NCBI GenBank assembly: GCA_949511625.1
Contig: CATFEX010000036.1
Span: 1-41,217, forward strand
Source: UBA11891 sp003533785
GTDB lineage: Bacteria; Bacteroidota; Bacteroidia; Flavobacteriales; Flavobacteriaceae
Direction: 5' to 3'
DNA length: 41,217 bases
Shown here: one piece after another, positions 7,420 to 16,126 of the stretch
How the letters are laid out: every line of letters begins with the position of its first letter
Position numbering within the stretch: the stretch's first letter is position 1
Translations under genes and position numbers: made by a program
The notes under the pieces: generated by a model
The model's database searches: none
What the model was told of the DNA's origin: nothing
What the model saw: only the letters and a program-made list of their open reading frames with translations

Positions 7420-9171
7420 ATGAAAGAATTACAATACCTCAACAAATACCTTCGAAAATACCAAGTCAAGTTATTGACCGGAGTGATTATCACTGTCATT
7501 GCACGAATATTTTCCTTATTTGCACCTAGACTGGTAGGCGATTCCCTCACCACTATTGAGAATTATATCGTTGATCAAGACCTGACCCTGGAGGCTGTTA
7601 AAATGATCTTACTCCAAAATATTGCCATTATTATCGGAACGGCACTTCTTTCTGGCTTCTTTACTTTTCTGATGCGACAGACCATTATTAATGTTTCCCG
7701 CTATATTGAGTTTGACCTCAAAAATGAAATCTATGAACACTATCAGCGACTCACGCAGCGATTCTATAAAAATAACAGAACGGGAGATTTGATGAGCCGT
7801 ATTTCGGAAGACGTGAGTAAAGTTCGTATGTACTTTGGCCCCGCCATCATGTACAGTATTAACACCATTGCCTTATTCGTGATTGTTATTGCTTATATGT
7901 TTAGTATAGCTCCCGAATTGGCTATGTATACCATCATTCCTCTTCCTCTCCTCTCCTTCATCATCTACAAACTCAACAGTGTCATTCACCAACGGAGTAC
8001 GTTGGTGCAAGAAGTGTTAGCCAAGCTTTCCACCTTCACCCAAGAGTCCTTTAGTGGTATTTCCATCATCAAGTCCTATGTATTGCAACCCAAAATGGCT
8101 TCAGAATTCGGTATACTCACCGAAGAAAGCAAAGATAAAAACATGAGTTTGGTTCGTATTCAAGCTTGGTTTTTTCCTTTAATGATTTTGCTCATAGGAG
8201 TCAGTAATTTGATCGTTATTTTTGTCGGGGGTAATCAATATATTCAGGGTCAAATTGAAATTGGTGTATTAGGAGAATTCATCATCTATGTCAACATGCT
8301 CACCTGGCCAGTGGCTGTAGTGGGTTGGGTGACTTCCATTGTGCAGCAAGCCGAGGCTTCCCAAAAAAGAATCAATCGTTTTCTTCAAGAACGACCAGAG
8401 ATTGTAGACGGTGAAGGAGCACCCACCATCACAGACTACACGATCTCTTTTGAAGCAGTGTCACTTCGCTATCCAGAGACCAACATACAGGCATTGGATA
8501 CCGTTAGTTTTACCCTCAACCCAGGCGAGAAATTGGGGATTGTTGGTGCTGTGGGATCCGGCAAATCATCGCTCTTTGATGCACTAAGCCGGCTCTACGA
8601 TGTGAGTGAAGGAACAATACGTATTGGTGGTATTCCGCTTCAACAGTTTCGTCTGGAAGAATTGCGGAAATTAATAGGCATTGTACCCCAAAACCCTTTT
8701 CTTTTCTCAGACACCCTAGCGAATAATATTCGATTTGGGAAACAAGAGGCTACCCAGGAAGAAATTGAAAATGCTGCTCAAATGGCTAATGTACACCAGA
8801 ATATTATTGATTTTTCCGATGGGTATGATACCCTTTTGGGGGAACGTGGCGTGACCCTATCGGGAGGGCAAATCCAACGCGTTTCCATTGCTAGAGCCCT
8901 GATAAAAAATCCCGAAATACTGCTCTTAGACGATTGTTTATCCGCAGTGGATACCGATACCGAAGAAAATATCCTCAATAATCTAAAGCAAATCCGAGCT
9001 GAAAAAACCACCTTGATAGTGAGTCATCGACTTACTTCTGTACTCGATGCAGATCATATTATTGTTCTAGATCAGGGTAAAATAGTGGAAGAAGGAAGCC
9101 ATCAATCGCTTCTCAAAAGCAAGGGATATTATTTTGACTTATTTCAAAAACAACAAACAGAAAATGCATAA
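7420..9171 (+). CDS. ABC exporter half-transporter (ABCB/MdlB-like)
   Basis: A 583-residue export-type half-transporter with a six-helix membrane domain (about residues 15-310) fused to an ATPase domain (about 340-580). The ATPase shows Walker A GAVGSGKSS near residue 375, Q-loop VPQNPFLFSDT, signature LSGGQIQRVSIARAL and H-loop SHRLTSV. Walker B reads LLLDDCLSAVD: aspartate replaces the usual catalytic glutamate, as in MdlA-like and other degenerate sites that often work as heterodimers. No partner half is next to it here. Substrate is unknown; lipid or drug export is usual for the group. It is followed by the separately promoted PUR gene. Confidence 0.92.
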   Translation: MKELQYLNKYLRKYQVKLLTGVIITVIARIFSLFAPRLVGDSLTTIENYIVDQDLTLEAVKMILLQNIAIIIGTALLSGFFTFLMRQTIINVSRYIEFDLKNEIYEHYQRLTQRFYKNNRTGDLMSRISEDVSKVRMYFGPAIMYSINTIALFVIVIAYMFSIAPELAMYTIIPLPLLSFIIYKLNSVIHQRSTLVQEVLAKLSTFTQESFSGISIIKSYVLQPKMASEFGILTEESKDKNMSLVRIQAWFFPLMILLIGVSNLIVIFVGGNQYIQGQIEIGVLGEFIIYVNMLTWPVAVVGWVTSIVQQAEASQKRINRFLQERPEIVDGEGAPTITDYTISFEAVSLRYPETNIQALDTVSFTLNPGEKLGIVGAVGSGKSSLFDALSRLYDVSEGTIRIGGIPLQQFRLEELRKLIGIVPQNPFLFSDTLANNIRFGKQEATQEEIENAAQMANVHQNIIDFSDGYDTLLGERGVTLSGGQIQRVSIARALIKNPEILLLDDCLSAVDTDTEENILNNLKQIRAEKTTLIVSHRLTSVLDADHIIVLDQGKIVEEGSHQSLLKSKGYYFDLFQKQQTENA

Positions 9172-9174
9172 TGA

Positions 9175-9206
9175 TTTGTTTTGTTTAATTTTTTTTTAGA
9201 AATTTG
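9175..9206 (+). promoter_or_regulatory. Probable promoter of the PUR-family gene
   Basis: TTTG at 9175-9178, then a 20-base spacer, then GAAATTTG (9199-9206), which keeps the TTTG half of the Bacteroidetes -7 element but not the leading TA. The leader to the ATG would be about 25-30 bases, AT-rich, without a Shine-Dalgarno sequence. Confidence 0.4.
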
Positions 9207-9238
9207 AATATAATCCGAAACCAATTTAAACAAAAACC

Positions 9239-9607
9239 ATGCAGAAAGGCACTGAAGGAAATCAGGAAGAGATTTTCTCCAAAGTACTCAGAGCAGGTAG
9301 ACGTACTTATTTTTTTGATGTAAGAGAAACGAAAGCCAGTGACTATTATTTGACAATTACTGAAAGTAAAAAGTTTACTGAAGACGACGGATCCTATCAT
9401 TATAAAAAACACAAAATCTATCTTTACAAGGAAGACTTCAACAATTTCAAAGAAATTTTAGAGGAAATGACTTCCTATATTGTACACGAGCGCGGAGAAG
9501 AAGTAATTAGTGAACGACATCAAAAAGACTTCAACAAAGAGAACGACTCACAAATCGTCAGTTCTGAGTCCAATGGTTTCACTGATTTTAATTTTGAAGA
9601 CATTTAA
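9239..9607 (+). CDS. PUR-alpha family DNA/RNA-binding protein (DUF3276)
   Basis: A 122-residue cytosolic protein of the bacterial PUR-alpha-like family (DUF3276), which has a single PUR repeat that dimerises to bind single-stranded DNA or RNA. The PUR repeat spans about residues 10-80, with SKVLRAGRRTYFFDVRE, DYYLTITESKKF and HKIYLYKEDFNNFKEIL; the acidic C-terminal tail is variable. The family is well known in Bacteroidetes and spirochaetes, where the Borrelia homologue acts as a nucleic-acid-binding regulator. Here it is monocistronic, with its own promoter and a strong terminator just downstream. Confidence 0.9.
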   Translation: MQKGTEGNQEEIFSKVLRAGRRTYFFDVRETKASDYYLTITESKKFTEDDGSYHYKKHKIYLYKEDFNNFKEILEEMTSYIVHERGEEVISERHQKDFNKENDSQIVSSESNGFTDFNFEDI

Positions 9608-9625
9608 ACTGTAAACAATCAAAAT

Positions 9626-9657
9626 AAAAAGCACAGCCTTTCGCTGTGCTTTTTTTA
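9626..9657 (+). terminator. Intrinsic terminator after the PUR gene
   Basis: AAAAAGCACAGC, loop CTTTC, GCTGTGC, then seven T. Perfect GC-rich 7-base-pair stem flanked by A and T runs. It may work on either strand but sits 18 bases after the PUR-family stop codon. Confidence 0.88.
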
Positions 9658-9668
9658 TATTGTCAGAT

Positions 9669-9677
9669 TAAAATTTG
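9669..9677 (+). promoter_or_regulatory. Possible -7 box touching the M14 peptidase start
   Basis: TAAAATTTG resembles TAnnTTTG with one extra base and ends only 5 bases before the ATG at 9683. Transcription would then begin at or next to the start codon. Confidence 0.35.
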
Positions 9678-9682
9678 TCTAA

Positions 9683-12193
9683 ATGAAAAAATTCTTTTTT
9701 GTATACCTAGTCGCCACATCCTTTGTTTTTTCACAGTTGGATGCCAACTATTTCTTAGATGCAAATCATCCCTACGACCCAGCTATTCCAACTCCTGCCT
9801 CCATCTTGGGATATGAAGTGGGTGAATGGCATGTCAGTCACGATAAGTTGGTGCAATACATGACAACGCTAGCAGCTTCTTCGGATCGAGTGAGTATAGA
9901 GAATAGAGGGGCTACTTACGAAGATCGTCCGCTTCTCCTACTCACGATTACGCATCCAGACAACCACAAAGACATAGAGCGTATTCGAGAGGAACACCTT
10001 CAGCTGAGTGCGCCCAACAGTGAATCGCTAAGGGTGGAAGAAATGCCTATTGTGGTGTATCAGGGATTTTCCGTTCATGGTAACGAACCCAGCGGAGCTA
10101 ACGCGGGGCTGATGGTTGCCTATCATCTTGTCGCTAGTCAAGCCGCTGAAACCGAACAACTCCTCAGAGAGGCAGTTATCCTTTTTGACCCATCCTATAA
10201 TCCCGATGGCTTACAGCGATTTGCCTACTGGGCGAATACGAATAAAAATAAAACACTAACAGCCGATAACAACGACCGAGAATATAATGAAGTATGGCCG
10301 CGAGGACGCACCAATCACTATCACTTTGATTTAAATCGAGATTGGCTTCCTGTTCAACTTCCAGAATCTCAATCACGAATCGAATCTTTTTCAAAATGGT
10401 TGCCCAATATACTCACGGATCACCACGAAATGGGAACCGATGAAACTTTCTTTTTTCAACCGGGTATCCAATCCAGAGTATTTCCACTCACTCCTAAAAT
10501 GAATCAGACGCTGACGAAAAAAATAGGGGTTTTTCACGCCGCAGCACTTAACAAAATTGGTTCTCTCTACTATACCGAAGAGAGTTATGACGATTTTTAT
10601 TATGGAAAAGGATCTACCTATCCTGATGTGAATGGAAGCATTGGTATTCTTTTTGAACAAGCCAGTTCCAGAGGCCATATTCAAAACAGTGACAATGGCG
10701 TATTGACTTTTCCTTTCACCATTCGCAATCAGTTCACTACGGCCCTATCTACTCTCGAAGCAGCCCAAAATATGCGAGTTGAACTCCTGAGTTATATGCG
10801 AAAATTTTATAGCGATGCAAGACAAGAAGCAGACAAGAACAAATTCAAAGCCATAGTTTTTGGTCAAGAAAAAGACCCTGTTTCTTCCTATGAGTTAGCA
10901 AAGATTTTAAAAAGACACCACATAGATGTTCACGAACTTAGCAAACCCTACACCCACAAAGGGAAAACTTATCTTCCAGAAGGAAGTTATGTGATTCCTT
11001 TGGAGCAGAAGAAAAATAAATTGATCCGAGGTATGTTTGAAACGCTTACCCGTTTTGAAGACAGCTTATTTTATGATGTGTCTGGCTGGACGCTGCCTCT
11101 TGCCTTCAATATGAAATACGATTTTGTCAACACTACCTCAATAGCTGGGCCCAAAATAAATCGTCTAAAAGCTCCGCAAGGAAAATTAATGAATTCCTCG
11201 AACTATGCCTATCTATTTGAGGCACACAGTTATCTTACACCTGCCGCAATCTACGAGTTAATGGAACGTGGAATTCGGGTCAAAGTAACCCTCAGACCGT
11301 TTTCTACCAATGGAAAACAGTTTGATTATGGCACCTATGTTGTCCCTGCACAAAACCAGAGTGTGAATGGAGAAATGGTGACACAAATCATTACATCAGT
11401 GGCTGAGAAGTACCATCTTCAAGTGATAGGAGTAGATACCGGTTTAATGGAGGGAATCGATTTGGGTTCTAGGCTTTTGGAAACCCTAGAATTACCAAAA
11501 ATTGCAATGCTTGTGGGAGATGGTGTTCGAAGTTATGATGCAGGCGAGATCTGGCATTTGCTGGACACGAGATACAATATTCCCTTAACAAAAATTGATA
11601 TTCGCGATATGTCCTTTGTCGATCTGTCTGAATACACGCATTTCATTCTTCCTAGCTACAGTGGTGACCGGCTAAACTTCTACAAAGACACCCTCAAAGA
11701 ATATGTGGAAGAAGGAGGAACGCTTATCGGTTATCGCTACAGTGTAGAATGGTTGAAAGAAAATGAATTTATAGACATCTCCTTTAAGAAATTTGATCCG
11801 CAAGCCAAAGGCATACGCTTTGACCAAAGAGATGATTGGGAAGGTGCACAAGAAATAGGAGGGGCTTTATTTAATACTCAAATCGATCGAAGCCATCCGA
11901 TAAACTATGGGGTTCCAGGAAATACCCTGCCCATTTTTCGAAACACGAGCCTCTTTATAGAACCCGATGCCAACAGCTACAATAATCCTATTCAGTATAC
12001 CAACAAACCTTTGTTGAGTGGTTATATTTCCGAGGAGAAAATAGCACTTCTGAAAAACTCTGTCCCATTTCAATCCCAAGAATTGGGCGAGGGCAAAGTC
12101 ATTATTTTTACCGATAACACTAATTTTAGAGCCTTTTGGTATGGCACTAACCGTTTGTTGGCAAATGCTATTTTTCTTTCTAAGACGTTTTAA
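9683..12193 (+). CDS. Large secreted M14 zinc carboxypeptidase-like protein
   Basis: An 836-residue exported protein: signal peptide of about 18 residues ending FSQ, then an M14 peptidase domain. Zinc ligands are visible as H132 and E135 in VHGNEPSG and a histidine in LTDHHEMG (247/248); the substrate-binding arginine region is DLNRDW (216-221), and FEQASSRGH may carry the catalytic glutamate. After about residue 380 come domains beyond the peptidase, including a segment about 610-700 (MLVGDGVRSYDAGEIWHLLD, then YTHFILPSYSG and EEGGTLIGYR) that resembles a class I glutamine-amidotransferase fold. This architecture is typical of Bacteroidetes M14 proteins. It is followed 3 bases later by the thioredoxin-fold gene. 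Confidence 0.9.
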   Translation: MKKFFFVYLVATSFVFSQLDANYFLDANHPYDPAIPTPASILGYEVGEWHVSHDKLVQYMTTLAASSDRVSIENRGATYEDRPLLLLTITHPDNHKDIERIREEHLQLSAPNSESLRVEEMPIVVYQGFSVHGNEPSGANAGLMVAYHLVASQAAETEQLLREAVILFDPSYNPDGLQRFAYWANTNKNKTLTADNNDREYNEVWPRGRTNHYHFDLNRDWLPVQLPESQSRIESFSKWLPNILTDHHEMGTDETFFFQPGIQSRVFPLTPKMNQTLTKKIGVFHAAALNKIGSLYYTEESYDDFYYGKGSTYPDVNGSIGILFEQASSRGHIQNSDNGVLTFPFTIRNQFTTALSTLEAAQNMRVELLSYMRKFYSDARQEADKNKFKAIVFGQEKDPVSSYELAKILKRHHIDVHELSKPYTHKGKTYLPEGSYVIPLEQKKNKLIRGMFETLTRFEDSLFYDVSGWTLPLAFNMKYDFVNTTSIAGPKINRLKAPQGKLMNSSNYAYLFEAHSYLTPAAIYELMERGIRVKVTLRPFSTNGKQFDYGTYVVPAQNQSVNGEMVTQIITSVAEKYHLQVIGVDTGLMEGIDLGSRLLETLELPKIAMLVGDGVRSYDAGEIWHLLDTRYNIPLTKIDIRDMSFVDLSEYTHFILPSYSGDRLNFYKDTLKEYVEEGGTLIGYRYSVEWLKENEFIDISFKKFDPQAKGIRFDQRDDWEGAQEIGGALFNTQIDRSHPINYGVPGNTLPIFRNTSLFIEPDANSYNNPIQYTNKPLLSGYISEEKIALLKNSVPFQSQELGEGKVIIFTDNTNFRAFWYGTNRLLANAIFLSKTF

Positions 12194-12196
12194 AGT

Positions 12197-12772
12197 ATGG
12201 CATTGACAGAATCAAATATGCTTCCACTAGGAAGTATAGCTCCTTCCTTCGAACTGGAAAATGTTCTCACGCAAAGAAAGGAAACTCTAAAATCACTGAA
12301 GGGAAAAGAAGGCACTCTCATTATTTTCATGTGCAATCACTGTCCCTATGTGATCCATCTTCTTGAGGCAGTTATAGAAAAGGCTAAACAATGGTCTAAG
12401 CAAGGAATCAATTCCATTGGCATATCCAGTAATTCGATAAGCACACACCCCCAAGATGGCCCAATAGAAATGGCAAAGCTGGCTCAAAATAAAAATTTTG
12501 GATTTCCCTATTTATTTGATCCCACACAGGATATTGCCCATGCATATGAAGCCGCTTGTACTCCGGATTTTTATTTGTTTGACAACAGCCTAAAGCTGCA
12601 TTATAGAGGAAGATTTGATGCTTCAAGACCTGGAAATGATCACCCAGTAGATGGTGCCGATCTTCAAAAAGCTGTGGAAGCACTCTTAACGATGCAACCT
12701 CCTTTGGAGGATCAATGGCCCAGTATGGGATGTAACATTAAGTGGATTCCAGGAAACGAGCCCAAGTACTGA
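12197..12772 (+). CDS. Thioredoxin-fold / peroxiredoxin-like protein
   Basis: A 191-residue AhpC/TSA-type thioredoxin-fold protein. The active site is CNHCPYV (about residues 46-52), a CxxC motif characteristic of the PRX-like subgroup with no assigned substrate. C-terminal YRGRFD and RPGNDHPVDG also match that subgroup. There is no signal peptide, so it is probably cytosolic. It starts 3 bases after the M14 peptidase stop codon and probably shares its transcript; the functional link, if any, is unclear. It ends 7 bases from the convergent PPIase gene. Confidence 0.87.
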   Translation: MALTESNMLPLGSIAPSFELENVLTQRKETLKSLKGKEGTLIIFMCNHCPYVIHLLEAVIEKAKQWSKQGINSIGISSNSISTHPQDGPIEMAKLAQNKNFGFPYLFDPTQDIAHAYEAACTPDFYLFDNSLKLHYRGRFDASRPGNDHPVDGADLQKAVEALLTMQPPLEDQWPSMGCNIKWIPGNEPKY

Positions 12773-12779
12773 ATAATAA

Positions 12780-13712
12780 TTAGCGAAAATCAACCAATTC
12801 CACTTCAAAAATCAAGGTGGCATTGGGGGGGATTACCCCACCAGCTCCTTGTGCCCCGTATGCTAGTTCACTCGGGATAACCAATTTTGCAGCACTTCCT
12901 TTTTTGAGTAAGGCAATACCCTCGTCCCAACCGGGAATAACACGTCCTTCCCCCAGTGGAAAGTCTATGGGTTGATTTCTTTGATAGGAGGAGTCAAATA
13001 CGGTTCCGTCCATCAGCATGCCGCGGTAATGTACCGATACTGTTTTTCCCGACCCAGGGGTAGCCCCCGTACCCTCTTTCTGGATATTATAATAGAGTCC
13101 GCTATCTGTACGAGTCATTCCTTTGGTGTGCTCTTTAAGATTTTCTTCCTCTGCTGCCGCTGCAGCCGCTTCTCGATTAGCTTTGCTTTTTTTAAACTCT
13201 TCAAATGAAGCTAGCGCATCCCATTCCTCAGCTTGCTTTCCAATGCGATCGATTCGGATCGTCTGGATAACATCGGATTGTGCAATTTGATTCACCACAT
13301 CCATTCCCTCTATAACCTTTCCAAATACAGTGTGCTTGCCGTCCAACCAATCGGTTGCTGTATGCGTAATGAAAAACTGACTCCCATTGGTTCCTGGGCC
13401 TGCATTAGCCATTGAAAGAATGCCAGCTTCATTATGTTTCAATTCTGGATGAATTTCATCGTCGAATTGATAACCTGGACCTCCTACTCCCGAACCCAAA
13501 GGGCAACCCCCTTGAATCATGAAATCGGGGATCACCCGATGGAATTGAAGTCCATCGTAGTAAGGCGCTCCCATGTCTTTGTGATCGTTTGCAATCTTCC
13601 CCTCAGCCAAGCCAACAAAATTACCAACAGTTCCTGGGGTTTTGTCATAATAAAGCTCCAATTGAATGCTGCCTTTGTCTGTATCTATAGTAGCGTAAAG
13701 TCCTTCTTTCAT
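12780..13712 (-). CDS. Dual peptidyl-prolyl isomerase: cyclophilin fused to FKBP
   Basis: A 310-residue protein with two unrelated prolyl isomerase domains. Residues 5-160 are a cyclophilin with FHRVIPDF (R59), QGG (Q67) and SQFFITH (111-117). A charged alanine/glutamate/lysine helix (about 160-198) links to an FKBP domain (about 203-310) with VHYRG, FDSS (D240), RVIPGWDEG (257-265) and AYGAQG. No signal peptide is visible, so it is cytosolic. Such fusions are described as dual-family immunophilins in flavobacteria and some protists. It has its own -7 box and lies downstream of recQ on the same strand. Confidence 0.93.
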   Translation of the reverse strand: MKEGLYATIDTDKGSIQLELYYDKTPGTVGNFVGLAEGKIANDHKDMGAPYYDGLQFHRVIPDFMIQGGCPLGSGVGGPGYQFDDEIHPELKHNEAGILSMANAGPGTNGSQFFITHTATDWLDGKHTVFGKVIEGMDVVNQIAQSDVIQTIRIDRIGKQAEEWDALASFEEFKKSKANREAAAAAAEEENLKEHTKGMTRTDSGLYYNIQKEGTGATPGSGKTVSVHYRGMLMDGTVFDSSYQRNQPIDFPLGEGRVIPGWDEGIALLKKGSAAKLVIPSELAYGAQGAGGVIPPNATLIFEVELVDFR

Positions 13713-13735
13713 AAGAATATTTTTTTTTAACGAGG

Positions 13736-13743
13736 CAAAGATA
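13736..13743 (-). promoter_or_regulatory. -7 box of the PPIase promoter
   Basis: TATCTTTG on the minus strand matches TAnnTTTG exactly, 23 bases before the ATG at 13712, inside the 72-base gap after recQ. No good -33 TTG is seen at 19 bases. Confidence 0.5.
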
Positions 13744-13784
13744 AAAAAGCAGCGTCCCGAATCGTGTACTTCTCATTGAAAATA

Positions 13785-15971
13785 TCAATTGGCAACTTCA
13801 CTAATGAATTTGATTCGATAGAGTCGAATTTCCTCTTCTTCAAAATCTCCATCAAATGACTCTAAAACCTCTTGGATTTTGTCGGATTCGGCTTCCATGA
13901 AATAATCATACAATTCCTCTTCTTGATCTTCGTCCAACAATTCTTCAATCCAATAGTTGATATCCAATTTCGTCCCAGCAAAAACGATGGTCTCCATTTC
14001 AGTTATGAGTCTATCCATATTCATCCCCTTGGCTGCAGCAATATCATCTAGGGGGAGTTTTCTATCGACACTTTGAATAAGGTAGAGCTTCAATGAAGAG
14101 TTGATCCCTGTGCTCTTAACGATTAGATCCTCGGGACGAGTGATATTATTTTCTTGGGTGTAACGATCAATCAATTCAATAAATGGAGATCCAAAACGCT
14201 TTGCCTTCCCTTCTCCTACTCCATTAATATTGATGAGTTCTTCCATTCGGATCGGGTATTTCAAAGCCATGTCTTCCAATGAGTATTCTTGAAATACAGC
14301 AAAAGGAGGGAGATTGTTTTTGTGGGCAATTTCCTTCCGCAGTGATTTCAACAAGCGCATTAACTCAATATCAATGGCACCATTGGCTTTAAACGATTTA
14401 CTTTGCAAAATATTTTTCTCATGATCGTGATCTTTGGACATCAAAAATGAACTGGGCTTCTCAAGAAATACTTCTCCTTCATTACTGAGAAATAGGATCC
14501 CATAATTCTCTATTTTCTTTGAAATATAACCCGCAACTATGGCTTGTCGCATAAGTGCCATCCAAAATTTATCTGATTGTGCCTGACCCCTACCAAAAAA
14601 AGGCTTCTCGTGTGTCTTATAGGATATTATTTGTGAATTAGTTTTCCCAATTAACACATTTACTATTTCCTTAGACTTATACTTTTGATGGGTATCACGA
14701 ATAATCTCGAGCAGCTGAATCAATTCATCTCGGGCTTCCACTTTTGGTTTAGGGAACCGTACATTATCGTCCATATCGCCCCCTTCTCCTGTCTTTTCAT
14801 CAAACGCTTCTCCAAAATAGTGTAGAATGAATTTACGTCTTGAAATAGAGGTTTCTGCATAAGCAACCATTTCCTGAAGGAGTGCCATACCTATTTCTTG
14901 CTCTGCCACAGGCTTACCCGACATGAATTTTTCGAGTTTTTCAATATCCCTATAATTATAAAAAGCCAAACAATGGCCTTCTCCACCATCTCTTCCTGCA
15001 CGCCCAGTTTCTTGATAATAACTTTCAATACTCTTTGGAATGTTATGATGGATTACAAAACGAACATCTGGCTTATCAATTCCCATCCCAAATGCTATTG
15101 TTGCGACAATAACATCACAAGATTCATTGAGAAACATGTCTTGATTCCGCGCCCGCGTTTTTGAATCCAAACCTGCGTGATAGGGCAATGCGTTGACTCC
15201 ATTCACTTGAAGTATCTGTGCAAGTTCCTCGACCCTTTTACGAGACAAACAATACACAATTCCTGATTTTCCAGAATTCTCTTTAATGAACTTGATGATG
15301 TCGGTATCTACATTTTCGGTTTTCGAACGAACCTCATAATATAAGTTGGGACGGTTGAATGAATCTTTAAAAACCTTAGCATCCCCAATTTGTAGATTTT
15401 TGATGATGTCTTCCTGCACTTTTGGAGTGGCTGTAGCTGTAAGAGCAATTATAGGAATATTCGTCTGAATTTGTTCTATGATTATTCGTAAGGAACGGTA
15501 ATCGGGACGAAAATCGTGACCCCATTCTGAGATGCAATGCGCTTCATCAATGGCTAAAAAGGAAATCGTAACGGATTTAAAAAAAGCAATATTGGTGGGT
15601 TTTGTTAAGGACTCAGGGGCAACATAAAGCAATTTAGTTACTCCAGATTCAATATCGCTTTTGACTCGCTCAGTTTGTGACTTAGTTAGCGATGAATTCA
15701 ATACATGCGCAATTCCTTCTTCCGATGAAATGCCTCGAATGGCGTCTACCTGATTTTTCATTAATGCGATGAGCGGGGAAACAACAATTGCTGTTCCGTC
15801 TTGAATAAGAGCTGGCAATTGGTAACAGAGGGACTTTCCCCCGCCTGTTGGCATGATGGCAAAGGTATTTTTCCCTGATAAAAGAGACTCAACAACCCCT
15901 TGTTGAAGTCCTTTAAACTTTGAAAAACCAAAATACTTTTTTAGTTGGTGCAACAGATCGGTACTGTCCAT
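13785..15971 (-). CDS. recQ: ATP-dependent DNA helicase RecQ
   Basis: A 3'-to-5' DNA helicase for recombination and stalled-fork repair. I use the ATG at 15971 (728 residues); a TTG six bases earlier is a less likely start. Domains in order: helicase core with Walker A PTGGGKS (41-47) and DEAH (142-145), motif VI QETGRAGRDG (320-329), RecQ C-terminal region, and an HRDC domain about 545-600 with PPFAVFQEYSLEDMA. The zinc-binding subdomain is degenerate: where E. coli has CRR and CGNCDIC, this protein has SRR and TGEGGDMDDN (376-403), with no cysteines. It is divergent from tatC. Confidence 0.96.
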   Translation of the reverse strand: MDSTDLLHQLKKYFGFSKFKGLQQGVVESLLSGKNTFAIMPTGGGKSLCYQLPALIQDGTAIVVSPLIALMKNQVDAIRGISSEEGIAHVLNSSLTKSQTERVKSDIESGVTKLLYVAPESLTKPTNIAFFKSVTISFLAIDEAHCISEWGHDFRPDYRSLRIIIEQIQTNIPIIALTATATPKVQEDIIKNLQIGDAKVFKDSFNRPNLYYEVRSKTENVDTDIIKFIKENSGKSGIVYCLSRKRVEELAQILQVNGVNALPYHAGLDSKTRARNQDMFLNESCDVIVATIAFGMGIDKPDVRFVIHHNIPKSIESYYQETGRAGRDGGEGHCLAFYNYRDIEKLEKFMSGKPVAEQEIGMALLQEMVAYAETSISRRKFILHYFGEAFDEKTGEGGDMDDNVRFPKPKVEARDELIQLLEIIRDTHQKYKSKEIVNVLIGKTNSQIISYKTHEKPFFGRGQAQSDKFWMALMRQAIVAGYISKKIENYGILFLSNEGEVFLEKPSSFLMSKDHDHEKNILQSKSFKANGAIDIELMRLLKSLRKEIAHKNNLPPFAVFQEYSLEDMALKYPIRMEELININGVGEGKAKRFGSPFIELIDRYTQENNITRPEDLIVKSTGINSSLKLYLIQSVDRKLPLDDIAAAKGMNMDRLITEMETIVFAGTKLDINYWIEELLDEDQEEELYDYFMEAESDKIQEVLESFDGDFEEEEIRLYRIKFISEVAN

Positions 15972-16126
15972 TTGCAATTTTTTCTTCTTCTGTAGGTTTA
16001 CTACATTTGTATCTACAATATAAGATTTTTCTTACGATTTTAGTGCAAAAAATTTCAATTGATATCGAGTTTACATATCCATTCTCATGAACCTACAAGC
16101 CTGAATGGCGAAAAAAATGATGCCCA

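Noticed and set aside
15975..15977. TTG as the recQ start
   Set aside because: An ATG two codons later gives the same protein and is the more usual start.
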